Source of the DNA: CADEED01 sp035525785
GTDB lineage: Bacteria; Pseudomonadota; Gammaproteobacteria; Steroidobacterales; Steroidobacteraceae
Assembly: GCA_035525785.1 (NCBI GenBank)
Contig: DATLDQ010000043.1
Span: 1 to 64,000 of the forward strand
DNA: 64,000 nt
Reading direction: 5' to 3'
Positions 25,608 to 37,463 of the stretch are shown here, piece by piece. Both the position numbers and the translations under genes were made by a program. The notes beneath the pieces are model-generated. The model did no database searches. It had not been told where the DNA came from and worked only from the letters and a program-made list of their open reading frames with translations. Positions within the stretch are counted from its first letter, which is position 1. Each line of letters begins with the position of its first letter.

Positions 25608-27225
25608 TCCGGCGAGACAGGGAGTTCAGCTCGCGTTGCAGAACGTCGGGTTCCACGGGCTTCACGAGGTGCCGCGCAAACCCGGCTTGCCTCGACTGCG
25701 CGCGATCCTCGGGGAAGCCGTAGCCGGTGAGGGCCACCAGCCGTACCTCCTGTCCCTTGGGATGCGAGCGGATGCGGCGCGCGAGCTCGTATCCATCCAT
25801 GCCGCCCGGAAGCCCGATGTCGATGAACGCCACGTCGAAGTTCGCGGAGTCGAGCACCGCCAGCGCATGTTCGCCGTCCGCCGCCTCGCGCACGTCGTGT
25901 CCGTGGGCGCGCAGCACCGCGCGATACATCTCGCGCGAGTCGTGATTGTCGTCGACGAGCAGCACGCGCCGGGACTCGACGTAGCGCTGCACCGGGCCGG
26001 TACCATTGACCGCATTGGCGGCACCATCGAGCTGCGCATCGGGAGCCGCGGTCAGCGGGATGCGCACTTTGAACGTAGCGCCGCGGCCGTCGCCGTCGCT
26101 CGTGGCTTCGACGCTGCCGCCGTGCAATTCCGCGAGCCGGCGCACGAGCGTCAGCCCGATGCCGAGTCCGCCACGTGAACGGTCGATGGTGTGATGCGCC
26201 TGCACGAAGAGATCGAAGATCCGCGGCAGCATTTCCGTCGGGATCCCCACACCCTGGTCGGTGACTCGCAGCACGGCGAAGCCGTCCTCGCAGCTCACCT
26301 TCACGATGACCGGCCGCTCGGACTGCGAGAACTTGAGCGCATTGGAAATGAGATTGCCGGCGATCTGTTCGAGACGCACGGCGTCGCCATGCACCCAGGC
26401 GTGCTCGCAGTCGACCTGTATGCGCGCGAAGTTCGGGTTGCCCGCGGCGAGCGTGGTGACCGACGCCTTCACGCACTCGCCGAGATTCACGGCACGCCGT
26501 TTGAGCACGATCTTGCCGGTGACGGCCCGGCCCACGTCGAGCAGGTCGTCGACGAGCCGGGCCATGTGCAGCACCTGGCGCTTGATGATGCCCGTGGCGC
26601 GCAGCGCCATGGGGTCGGAATGGCCGATGATCGACAGCGCATGCACCGCGCCCTGGATGGCGCCCAGCGGGTTGCGCAGTTCGTGCGCCAGCATGGCGAG
26701 GAATTCGTCCTTCGAACGGTTCTCGCGCTGGGCGCGGGCGAGCGAACTGATATCGCTCATGATGAGCGTGCGGTGCTCGACGTCGTCGAGCACGATGGTG
26801 CTCACCGTGATCTGCACCTCGGTCGCTTCCACGCCGTCCAGCACCAGCCGGGTGGTGTAACGACCGGTGCCGTGCTCGAGGATGGTCTGGAGTATCTCCG
26901 CCTCGGTCGACGGTAGATAGGTGCGGACCGGCTTGCCGAACACCTGCCCGAGCGGCTGGTGCACCAGGTCCGCGAAGCGCTGGTTGCAGTAGACGATGTC
27001 ACCGGTGACGGACAGCGTGGCCGCGCCTTCCTGCATGCGCTCGACGAGCGCGCGGTATGGAGCGTCGGCGCTGCGCAGCGTGAAGACGCGTCGTTCGCCG
27101 CTCTCGTCGGCCAGCAGCAGCGCGTCGATCTCGCCGCTGTAGATGGCCATGAGATTGTTCTCGGCCTCTGAAAGCCGCTCGCGCAACTCCTCGATGCCGA
27201 GCTCGTCGAGGTCAGCGCTGATCAT
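25603..27225 (-). CDS. Hybrid sensor histidine kinase (PAS-HisKA-HATPase-REC), last gene of kai operon
   Basis: This 540-residue soluble kinase has an N-terminal coiled coil, a PAS domain (about 54-160), then HisKA with phosphoacceptor His181 in MLAHELRNPLG. The HATPase domain shows N-box NLISNALKFS (Asn291), DQGVGIP and RGGLGIGL. A C-terminal receiver (about 419-535) has Asp469 in AFIDIGLPGG. No membrane segment is present, so it senses a cytoplasmic signal. Its start overlaps the preceding kaiB by 14 bases, making it the likely output or input kinase of the Kai module. It lacks the KaiB-like sensor of cyanobacterial SasA. Confidence 0.92.
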   Translation of the reverse strand: MISADLDELGIEELRERLSEAENNLMAIYSGEIDALLLADESGERRVFTLRSADAPYRALVERMQEGAATLSVTGDIVYCNQRFADLVHQPLGQVFGKPVRTYLPSTEAEILQTILEHGTGRYTTRLVLDGVEATEVQITVSTIVLDDVEHRTLIMSDISSLARAQRENRSKDEFLAMLAHELRNPLGAIQGAVHALSIIGHSDPMALRATGIIKRQVLHMARLVDDLLDVGRAVTGKIVLKRRAVNLGECVKASVTTLAAGNPNFARIQVDCEHAWVHGDAVRLEQIAGNLISNALKFSQSERPVIVKVSCEDGFAVLRVTDQGVGIPTEMLPRIFDLFVQAHHTIDRSRGGLGIGLTLVRRLAELHGGSVEATSDGDGRGATFKVRIPLTAAPDAQLDGAANAVNGTGPVQRYVESRRVLLVDDNHDSREMYRAVLRAHGHDVREAADGEHALAVLDSANFDVAFIDIGLPGGMDGYELARRIRSHPKGQEVRLVALTGYGFPEDRAQSRQAGFARHLVKPVEPDVLQRELNSLSRRT

Positions 27226-27505
27226 CGGAAGGCAGCCCCAGGCCGTGCAACAAACGTTGGCGGTTCGACATGTCGCCGACCAGCAGCCGGACCGGCAACG
27301 GCCTCGCCTTGATGAGCGTCGGGATCGCGACCACCTGGTCCTGCATGATCCGCGCCGGCGTCTGGTAGACGTCGATGATCTCGAGATCGTAGCTGCCCGC
27401 GAGATGCTCCTCGCAAACCGCGCGCACGTGCTCGATGGCCCGCGTCGAGCGCGGAGTCATGCCCGTGACGTACAGCCGCAGGGCGTACTTTTCCGACGGG
27501 CTCAA
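27212..27505 (-). CDS. kaiB: KaiB-family protein, divergent copy
   Basis: This 97-residue thioredoxin-like protein has the KaiB pattern YALRLYVTGMTPRSTRAIE, then EHLAGSYDLEIIDV and VVAIPTLIKARPLPVRLLVG, ending DMSNRQRLLHGLGL. It differs from the neighbouring copy and from cyanobacterial KaiB in the LPPPxxxIIGDLSN block, here LPVRLLVGDMSN. Its start overlaps the end of the other kaiB by 4 bases (ATGA) and its end overlaps the kinase start. In cyanobacteria KaiB binds phosphorylated KaiC and drives its dephosphorylation phase; here the partner may be KaiC or the kinase. Confidence 0.88.
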   Translation of the reverse strand: MSPSEKYALRLYVTGMTPRSTRAIEHVRAVCEEHLAGSYDLEIIDVYQTPARIMQDQVVAIPTLIKARPLPVRLLVGDMSNRQRLLHGLGLPSDDQR

Positions 27506-27810
27506 GCACTGGCCCGGCGTGGTCGCGGGCGCAGATCCAGCCCCACGAGAACGCGATCGGTGTTGGAGAGGTCGCCGATGATCTTCTTCATCGGCGGTGG
27601 CAGTTTGCGGACCAGCGTGGGCAACGCCAGGATCTGGTCGCCGCGTCCGAGCGCCGGGTTCTCGAGCAGGTCCACCACCTCGATGGAATAGCGCCCCGCG
27701 AGATGTTCCTCGCAGATCTTCTTGAGGTTGGAGATTGCGCGCGTGGCCTTGGGAGTCTGGCCGGCGATGTACAGGCGCAGCTGGAACTCATTGCTGTTGC
27801 CCGGGCTCAT
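27502..27810 (-). CDS. kaiB: KaiB-family protein, canonical-like copy
   Basis: This 102-residue protein is close to cyanobacterial KaiB: LRLYIAGQTPKATRAISNL, EHLAGRYSIEVVDLLENP, ILALPTLVRKLPPPMKKIIG and DLSNTDRVLVGLDL are all typical. The start ATG overlaps the kaiC stop (ATGA) and the stop overlaps the second kaiB start in the same way. It ends with a short basic tail (RPRPRRASA). As the more conserved copy it is the better candidate for the KaiC-binding role. Confidence 0.92.
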   Translation of the reverse strand: MSPGNSNEFQLRLYIAGQTPKATRAISNLKKICEEHLAGRYSIEVVDLLENPALGRGDQILALPTLVRKLPPPMKKIIGDLSNTDRVLVGLDLRPRPRRASA

Positions 27811-29300
27811 TTCTTCCTCCGCGGCGCGGCCTTGCTGCGCGTCGTGCCGGCCATCGCGGGCTTGCGCTCGGCTGGCAGCAGCTCGATGCCATGCGACGTG
27901 AAGCGGAACGAGCGGATTTCGTCGGAGTGCGGCATGCCGCGTGACTTGAGCACGTTGATCCGGCGGACACGGCTCATGCCGACGATTTCCGCCTCCACGA
28001 GCAACCAGGAATCCATGAGTGACGAGATCAGGGTCTCGCTGCTCGCGATCGGATGAGCGGGCGATCTGAGGCTCGAGAACATCGCGGTGACGCCGCGCAT
28101 CTTGAGGAAATCGATGAGGCGCGTGAGCATGGTTCGCACATCTGCCTCGGTTCCCACCGCCATGAGATTGGTGATCGGGTCCACTATCACGACATCCGGG
28201 GCGAACACCTCGACGCCTTGATGCATGGCGAGCAGATGGGTTTCGAGACCATGGCGGCTGGGCCGGTCGGCTTGGAATCGCAGGAGCCCCTTGTCCACCC
28301 AAGGCTGCAGATCGATGCCCGCCGCCTTCATGTTGCGAAGCAGCTGCCGAGGCGATTCCTCGAACAGGAAGCACAGCACCTTCTCGCCTCGGGCGCAGGC
28401 CGCATTGGCGAAATGCGCGGACAACGTCGTCTTGCCCGTCCCGGCCGTGCCGGTGAGCAGGATGGTGCTGCAGCGGTAATAGCCCCTGCCGCCCAGCATC
28501 TGGTCGAGCGCCGGGAGCCCGGACGAAATGCGCTCGGACGGCGCCTCGTGTTCCAGCATCAGCGAAGTGACCGGCAGCACATTGATGCCGTCGCGGCCTA
28601 TCAGGAACGGATACTCGTTGGTGCCATGCATCGAGCCGCGGTACTTCACGATGCGGATCCGCCGCGTGGAGATCTGGTCCTCGACGCGGTGATCGAGCAG
28701 GATCACGGCGTCGGTGATGTATTCCTCGAGCCCCTGCCGCGTGAACTGGCTGTCGCCGCGCTCGGCCGTCACCACCGCGGTCACGCCGCGCTCGCGCAGC
28801 CATCGGAACAGGCGGCGCAGCTCTGCGCGCAGGATGCCCGTGTCCTGCAGACCACCGAACAAGGTTTCGATGGTGTCGAGCAGCACACGCTTTGCACCGA
28901 TCTCCCTGATGGCGTGATCGAGGCGCACGAACAGCCCTTCGAGGTCGTACTCGCCGGTCTCTTCGATCTCCGCGCGATCCACGTGGATGTAGTCGACGAG
29001 CAGCTTCTTCTCGCTACAGAGCTTGTCGAGGTCATAGCCGAGCGAGCGCACGTCGGTCGCGAGCTCTTCGGCCTTTTCCTCGAAGGTGAGGATGACGCCG
29101 GGCTCGCCGAATCGCTCGGCGCCTTCGCACAGGAAGCTGACGCCGAGCAGCGTTTTGCCCGCGCCGGGTCCCCCGGAGATGAGCGTGGGACGCCCCTGTG
29201 GCAATCCGCCGAAAGTGATGTCATCTAGGCCGGGGATTCCGGTGGGCACCTTGGCTACTTCGGTGCGTTCAGACAGTTTCTTGGCCACATCCATCGCCAT
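27807..29300 (-). CDS. kaiC: Circadian-clock-type ATPase KaiC
   Basis: This 497-residue protein has two RecA-like domains. CI has Walker A GGPGAGKT (43-50) and the catalytic glutamates in TFEEKAE (74-75). CII has Walker A GTAGTGKT (284-291) and FEES (314-315). The phosphosite loop reads ISSLMD (425-430), placing Ser426-Ser427 where Synechococcus KaiC has Ser431-Thr432. KaiC hexamers hydrolyse ATP and autophosphorylate to keep time or signal cell state. A basic C-terminal tail (TTRSKAAPRRKK) replaces the cyanobacterial KaiA-binding tail, and no kaiA is present. It is the first gene of a four-gene overlapping operon. Confidence 0.93.
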   Translation of the reverse strand: MAMDVAKKLSERTEVAKVPTGIPGLDDITFGGLPQGRPTLISGGPGAGKTLLGVSFLCEGAERFGEPGVILTFEEKAEELATDVRSLGYDLDKLCSEKKLLVDYIHVDRAEIEETGEYDLEGLFVRLDHAIREIGAKRVLLDTIETLFGGLQDTGILRAELRRLFRWLRERGVTAVVTAERGDSQFTRQGLEEYITDAVILLDHRVEDQISTRRIRIVKYRGSMHGTNEYPFLIGRDGINVLPVTSLMLEHEAPSERISSGLPALDQMLGGRGYYRCSTILLTGTAGTGKTTLSAHFANAACARGEKVLCFLFEESPRQLLRNMKAAGIDLQPWVDKGLLRFQADRPSRHGLETHLLAMHQGVEVFAPDVVIVDPITNLMAVGTEADVRTMLTRLIDFLKMRGVTAMFSSLRSPAHPIASSETLISSLMDSWLLVEAEIVGMSRVRRINVLKSRGMPHSDEIRSFRFTSHGIELLPAERKPAMAGTTRSKAAPRRKK

Positions 29301-29369
29301 GTTGTGAGTAGGTGCTGCGTTTCCATGCGCTCACGGTTCGGGAGCGCGAATGGCACGGAGGATATGTAT

Positions 29370-29387
29370 TCCGCCGATATCGGCGGA
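29370..29387. promoter_or_regulatory. 18-bp perfect palindrome upstream of kaiC
   Basis: TCCGCCGATATCGGCGGA is a perfect 18-base palindrome centred about 78 bases upstream of the kaiC ATG, in the 203-base gap between kaiC and the lrp-type gene. Its symmetry, position and lack of a following T-run favour a protein-binding operator for the kai operon over a terminator for the regulator gene. The rest of the gap shows no gene. Confidence 0.5.
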
Positions 29388-29503
29388 GTCTCACAAACTA
29401 GTTGGCGAGTGTAGGAACGTTCGGACAAGGTGGCTGTGCGAGTGGCATATCGCGCGAAGTTGGGCGACGTCGCCGCGGAGCGTCGCCAAGTCTGCAGACC
29501 GAT

Positions 29504-29977
29504 TTACTTCGGGATAGGCGGCGCGGCGCGGTGGAACACCGGCTTGATCGCCAGCCCCGACTGGATTCTGGAAACTCCCGGTATGCGCGTGAGCACGTCG
29601 AGCATGAACCGTTGGTAGCTGGGCAGGTCGGGCACCACGATGCGAAGCACGTAGTCGGCTTCGCCGGTCATGAGATAGCAGCTCATGACTTCGGGCACGT
29701 CGGCGATGCGTCGTTCGAAGACCTTGAGCGTCTCCTCGACCTGGCGCTCCAGCGAGACCCAAACGTACATGGTGATGCCGAAGCCCAGTTTTTGTTCGTC
29801 GAACTGGGCGCTGTAGCCTGTAATGTATCCATCGCTTTCCAGGCGGCGGATACGGCGCAGGGTGGGGGTCAGGGACAGGCCGATCTGTTCCGCCAGATCC
29901 CGCCAGCTGATTCGGCCGTCGCGGGAAAGGATTTGCATGATTCGGGCATCGGTCTTGTCGAGTTTTTGGGCAGCCAT
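29504..29977 (-). CDS. Lrp/AsnC family transcriptional regulator
   Basis: This 157-residue DNA-binding protein starts with the Lrp helix-turn-helix (LDKTDARIMQILSRDGRIS ... LAEQIGLSLTPTLRRIRRL). It continues with an AsnC ligand-binding domain (VMSCYLMTGEADYVLRIVV and VLTRIPGVSRIQSGLAIKP). Such proteins form octamers or dimers that respond to amino acids. It is divergent from metF with 138 bases between the starts, so control of the methionine genes, or of itself, is likely but unproven. It also lies upstream of the kai operon on the same strand. Confidence 0.92.
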   Translation of the reverse strand: MAAQKLDKTDARIMQILSRDGRISWRDLAEQIGLSLTPTLRRIRRLESDGYITGYSAQFDEQKLGFGITMYVWVSLERQVEETLKVFERRIADVPEVMSCYLMTGEADYVLRIVVPDLPSYQRFMLDVLTRIPGVSRIQSGLAIKPVFHRAAPPIPK

Positions 29978-30115
29978 GACTTAATCCGGCGAGTTTTCTG
30001 GCGCAATCATGCTAAAAGGCGTCGCGAAATAGTCAAGGAATGGCGCCATCGCGCTCCGACTGTTGCGTTAAATTAGCCAACGACTGTAACCAACTGGCAA
30101 CCCACAGGAATATTG
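29978..30115. promoter_or_regulatory. Divergent regulatory region lrp-type / metF
   Basis: This 138-base gap is more AT-rich than its surroundings (for example GCTAAAAGG and TTAAATTAGCC). A partial inverted repeat, TAGCCAAC then CTGGCAA, lies about 45 bases before metF. CAGGAAT precedes ATG 30116 as a ribosome site. It is too short for a cobalamin or SAM riboswitch of usual size, and I see none. Confidence 0.4.
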
Positions 30116-30986
30116 ATGTCCCGCAAGCAGAGTGTCGCGGTCTCCTTCGAGTTCTTCCCGCCCGGCGACGAGGCGATGGAGAAGACCCTATGGGAGTCGA
30201 TTCGTTACCTCGAACCATTGAGCCCGCGCTTCGTCTCCGTGACGTACGGTGCGGACGGTTCGACGCGCGAACGCACCCACAATGTGGTGTCGCGCGTCCA
30301 GAAGGAAACGCAGCTCACCTGCGTGCCGCATCTCACCTGCATTGGCGCGAGCCAGGGCGAAGTGCTCGACATCGCACGCAAGTATTGGGATCAGGGCATC
30401 CGCCACGTTGTCGCCCTGCGTGGCGACGCGCCGGCGGGCACGGTCAAATACGAGCCGCGCGCGGACGGCTTCGCGTACGCCGCGGATCTCGTCGCCGGGC
30501 TCAAGACCGTGGGCGACTTCGAGATCAGCGTGGCCGCCTATCCCGAAAAGCACCCGGAAGCATCGAATGCGGAGTTCGACCTCGACGTGCTCAAGCGGAA
30601 GATAGACGCGGGCGCGGATCGCGCCATCACCCAGTTCTTCTACGACACCGATCTCTTCCTGCGCTTCCGCGACGCGGCCGCGGCGAAGGGCATCGACAAG
30701 CCCATCGTGCCGGGCATCCTGCCGATCACGCGTTTCCCGCAGGTGACGCGTTTCGCGAAGCGCTGCGGCGCGACCATCCCTGACTGGCTGGTCCATCGTT
30801 TCGACGGGCTAGACGACAACCCCGAGACGCGCAAGTTGATCTCGGCAGCCGTGGCCATCGAGCAGGTGCACCAGTTGCAGAAGCACGGCGTGGATCAGTT
30901 CCATTTCTACACGTTGAACCGCTCGGAGCTGACATACGCGATCTGTCATGCGCTGGGTGTCCGCCCGGTTGCTTCGAAGGCCGCCA

Positions 30987-30994
<8 letters not shown>
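30116..30994 (+). CDS. metF: 5,10-methylenetetrahydrofolate reductase
   Basis: This 292-residue FAD enzyme reduces methylene-THF to 5-methyl-THF, the methyl donor for methionine synthesis. Typical motifs are FEFFPPGDEAME (catalytic glutamate region), FVSVTYGADGSTRERT, VPHLTCIGAS, VVALRGDAP, ITQFFYDTD and PGILPIT. The length matches E. coli MetF (296). The stop overlaps the start of metH by 8 bases, so the product enzyme and its consumer are made together. Confidence 0.96.
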
Positions 30995-34721
<3,727 letters not shown>

Positions 34722-34731
34722 TGGCAACTTT

Positions 34732-34775
34732 ATGGGGACATTCCTCATTTGCTAGCAAATGGGGACAGTCCCCAT
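34732..34775. repeat. Solo RAYT-type repeat
   Basis: This 44-base sequence starts ATGGGGACATTCCTCATTTG, shares the first 37 bases exactly with the RAYT end at 24783-24819, contains the same ATTTGCTAGCAAAT palindrome, and closes with GTCCCCAT, making GGGGAC/GTCCCC outer ends. It fills the convergent gap between metH and a DMT-type gene, and its last base belongs to the latter's TAA stop. Confidence 0.88.
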
Positions 34776-35197
34776 TATTTCTGATTGATCAACCACAGCC
34801 CGGCCACGCAGAGGAGGATCCCGCCGATGTTCACGGCGGACAGCTTCTCCGCGAAGAAGGCCACGCCGATCAGCAGCAGGAACAACGCGCCCGCGGATTG
34901 CGTGATGAGCTGCCCGAGGCTCACGTCGAAGCCGCCGCGGTAGAGCATCATGAACCCGAGGTCGAGGCCCACGACCGCAATGCCGAGCACCACGGCTGTC
35001 CAGTTGAGCTCGCCGAGCGCCGTGCGCAGCGGGCCTGTGCCGGGAGTCGCCACATACACCGTCACGAAAATCACCGTGGTCACCGCGTAGGTGACCGCCA
35101 GTGACAGATAGGGATTGGCGCCCACCGGGGTGAGCTTGATGACCACGTGGTAGCCCACGGTTGCCGCGATGGCGATGCCCAGCCAGATCATCTGCAT
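34775..35197 (-). CDS. Small DMT/EamA-type membrane protein (single repeat)
   Basis: This 140-residue protein has four predicted membrane helices: MIWLGIAIAATVGYHVVIKL, a segment around LAVTYAVTTVIFVTVYV, WTAVVLGIAVVGLDLGFMML, and LFLLLIGVAFFAEKLSAVN to the end. This is half the size of a usual EamA transporter, so it probably works as a dimer, like small multidrug resistance proteins. I chose ATG 35197; GGGGA lies upstream. The TAA stop is joined directly to the solo repeat. Confidence 0.75.
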   Translation of the reverse strand: MQMIWLGIAIAATVGYHVVIKLTPVGANPYLSLAVTYAVTTVIFVTVYVATPGTGPLRTALGELNWTAVVLGIAVVGLDLGFMMLYRGGFDVSLGQLITQSAGALFLLLIGVAFFAEKLSAVNIGGILLCVAGLWLINQK

Positions 35198-35281
35198 GAT
35201 GGAATCCCCGTTGGTTTGGCCGCGTAGTTTGCCGTCCGGATGATTGCGCGGCAAAGCGGGATACGTTCATGATCGGCCGCG

Positions 35282-36934
35282 ATGGACCAGGAAGGCCAGA
35301 GTGCGCAGACGAACAAGATCAACTTCGGTCGCTACGTACTCGACCTTTCGCGCGGCTGCCTGCTGAGCGATGGCCGTGAGATTCCGCTCCGCCCCAAGAC
35401 CTTTTCGGTACTGACATACCTCGCGCAGCGTCCCGGGCAGCTGGTGTCGAAGGACGAGCTGTTCGAGGCCGTCTGGCCCGGCCTCGTGGTCGGGGACGAC
35501 ACGCTGGTGCAGAGCATCGGCGAGTTGCGCCGCGCTCTGAGCGACGCCGACGCCAAGCTCATTACCACGGTGCCCCGCCGCGGCTATCGGCTCGAAGCGG
35601 ACGCGGCACCGACGGAACGGCGCCGCGCGCGCGGCGTGCAGCCACTGCGCTTCCGCTGGAAGTACGGCCTGTTCGCGCCGCTGGCGCTCGCGATCGCGTT
35701 CGCGGCCATCTGGCTGGCCACCTCGCGCGACGTCAAACCCACGCGCGCGGCCGACGACCGACCGGCCATCGCCATCCTGCCGTTCCAGAACCAGAGCGAG
35801 GACCCCGGACGTGAATATCTCGCCGACGGCCTCACCCAGGACCTCATCAATTCGCTGGGACGATTCTCCGAGCTCACCGTCATGTCGTGGAACGCGGTCG
35901 CCACGTACAAGGGCGCCATCGTGCAACCCGGCGAGATCGCGCGCGTGCTCGCGGTGCGTTACCAGGTCGAAGGCAGCGTGCGTTTCGCGGACGACCGCCT
36001 GCGCGTGAGCGCGCAGCTCGTGGACGTGCAGGGCAGGGTGCTCTGGTCCGCGCGCTATGACGAAGCCGCCGCGGACGTGTTCACGCTGCAGGACCGCATC
36101 ACGCGCGAAGTCGCCGGGGCGCTCGCCATCCGCGTGAGCGAGCAGGAGCAGAAGCGGGTGGCTGCGAAGCCGCCGGCGAGTTTCGATGCCTACGACTATC
36201 TTCTGCGCGGACGGCTGCTGCTCCAGCGGCCCTCGCGCGCGGGAATCGTCGAAGCACGCGAGTTGCTGCGCAAGGCCCTGGCCATCGATCCCGGCTACGG
36301 CGCGGCGCATGCCGCGCTGGGCGAAACGTTCCACGCCGCGGTGTCGCTGGGTTGGGCGGAAGACCCGGACGATTACTGGAAGCGCGTCGAAAAGCACGCC
36401 GGCGATGCGCTGCGCGTCGACCCGAACAACGTGCAGGCGCGCGTGCTGCTGGGCCGCCTCAACATGGCCTACAACCGCTACGCCGCCGCCGAGCTCGAAA
36501 TGGACCGCGCCGTAGCCATCAACCCCAACAACGCCGACGCGCTGGCCGGGCGGGGCAACGGGCTCCTGTGGATGGGGCGCTCGGTCGAGGCAATCGAGTG
36601 GCTCGAGCTCGCGCAGCGCATCGATCCGGAGCTGAACCCGTACGAACGCTTCGCGCTGGCGATGGGCTACTACCTCAAGAAGCGCTACGACGACGCCATC
36701 GAGCAATGCGTGGTCAACCTGCGCAAGTCGCCGGAGTCCACGTTCAATCTGCCGGTGCTCGCAGCTTCATATGCCCAAACCGGCCGCAAGGACGATGCAG
36801 AGCGCACGGTGGCCACGCTGCACGCGCACGACCCCACTTTCGATGCGAAAGCCTTCGGCAACAAGTTCCAGGACGCCGGGGACCTGGAACACCTGCGCGC
36901 CGGCATGCGCAAGGCGGGGCTCCTCGCGAAGTGA
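35282..36934 (+). CDS. CadC/ToxR-like membrane regulator with TPR domain
   Basis: The protein has 550 residues. An OmpR-type winged helix lies at the N-terminus (about 12-105; RPKTFSVLTYLAQRPGQLVS and LITTVPRRGYRLEA). One membrane helix follows (GLFAPLALAIAFAAIWLA, about 128-145). Next comes a FlgO/TolB-like domain starting IAILPFQNQSEDPGREYLAD, and then TPR repeats (ELLRKALAIDPGYGAAHAAL, AELEMDRAVAINPNNADALA). It would sense a periplasmic signal and bind DNA from the membrane. It abuts the convergent YHS gene with no gap. Confidence 0.85.
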   Translation: MDQEGQSAQTNKINFGRYVLDLSRGCLLSDGREIPLRPKTFSVLTYLAQRPGQLVSKDELFEAVWPGLVVGDDTLVQSIGELRRALSDADAKLITTVPRRGYRLEADAAPTERRRARGVQPLRFRWKYGLFAPLALAIAFAAIWLATSRDVKPTRAADDRPAIAILPFQNQSEDPGREYLADGLTQDLINSLGRFSELTVMSWNAVATYKGAIVQPGEIARVLAVRYQVEGSVRFADDRLRVSAQLVDVQGRVLWSARYDEAAADVFTLQDRITREVAGALAIRVSEQEQKRVAAKPPASFDAYDYLLRGRLLLQRPSRAGIVEARELLRKALAIDPGYGAAHAALGETFHAAVSLGWAEDPDDYWKRVEKHAGDALRVDPNNVQARVLLGRLNMAYNRYAAAELEMDRAVAINPNNADALAGRGNGLLWMGRSVEAIEWLELAQRIDPELNPYERFALAMGYYLKKRYDDAIEQCVVNLRKSPESTFNLPVLAASYAQTGRKDDAERTVATLHAHDPTFDAKAFGNKFQDAGDLEHLRAGMRKAGLLAK

Positions 36935-37363
36935 TCAGTGCGGCCGCGTGAGCGCGCTGTTCTTCGTGGCCTTCTCGAGGTTGGCATCGAAATTCCTGCG
37001 AAACAGCGCCGGCCCCTCGGACTTGCCGAATAGATAGAGCTTGCCCTCGCTGATCAGCCAGTACTCCGGGTTCGCTGGCTTGAGCTCGCCCCGCGACAGC
37101 GCCACGGCGCAGAAGCTCGCGAACTGCGGGGCATAACGCGCGGGGTCGGCCCTGAACAGGTCGCGATGCCGGGCGCTGGCGAACTGCCAGCGATGTTCAT
37201 CCCAGTCGAAGGCGAACCGGGCATCGCCGGGGGTTGCGTGCTGCTGGGTGAAATACGCCACGGGGTCATATCCGCGTATTGCGAGCACGGTCTCGGCCGA
37301 AACCGCCAGCGGCACCGCCGACAATTGCAGCACGGCCAGCAAAATCCGGATCGCGCGGGTCAT
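36935..37363 (-). CDS. Secreted YHS-domain protein
   Basis: This 142-residue precursor has a signal peptide (ILLAVLQLSAVPLAVSAE). The YHS motif AIRGYDPVAYFTQQ follows, with DEHRWQFASARHRDLFRADP and YAPQFASFCA, as in periplasmic YHS proteins often tied to metal handling. It ends FRRNFDANLEKATKN. I chose ATG 37363 because it begins the signal peptide; the frame is open further upstream. Metal binding is likely from the family but not shown. Confidence 0.82.
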   Translation of the reverse strand: MTRAIRILLAVLQLSAVPLAVSAETVLAIRGYDPVAYFTQQHATPGDARFAFDWDEHRWQFASARHRDLFRADPARYAPQFASFCAVALSRGELKPANPEYWLISEGKLYLFGKSEGPALFRRNFDANLEKATKNSALTRPH

Positions 37364-37463
37364 GGGCGGCAAAATACTCCACCTTCGGGCAAGTTTCGGC
37401 ATTCTTTCGGGACGCAACGGGCCCGGATGGGTTGTTCTCGGCCCCTCGCAACGGGAGCCCGAC

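Noticed and set aside
29301..29503. Small gene or kaiA between kaiC and the Lrp-type gene
   Set aside because: No frame of useful length with a start and ribosome site was found; only the palindrome stands out.
29978..30115. Cobalamin or SAM riboswitch ahead of metF
   Set aside because: The gap is 138 bases and I found no B12-box or SAM core.
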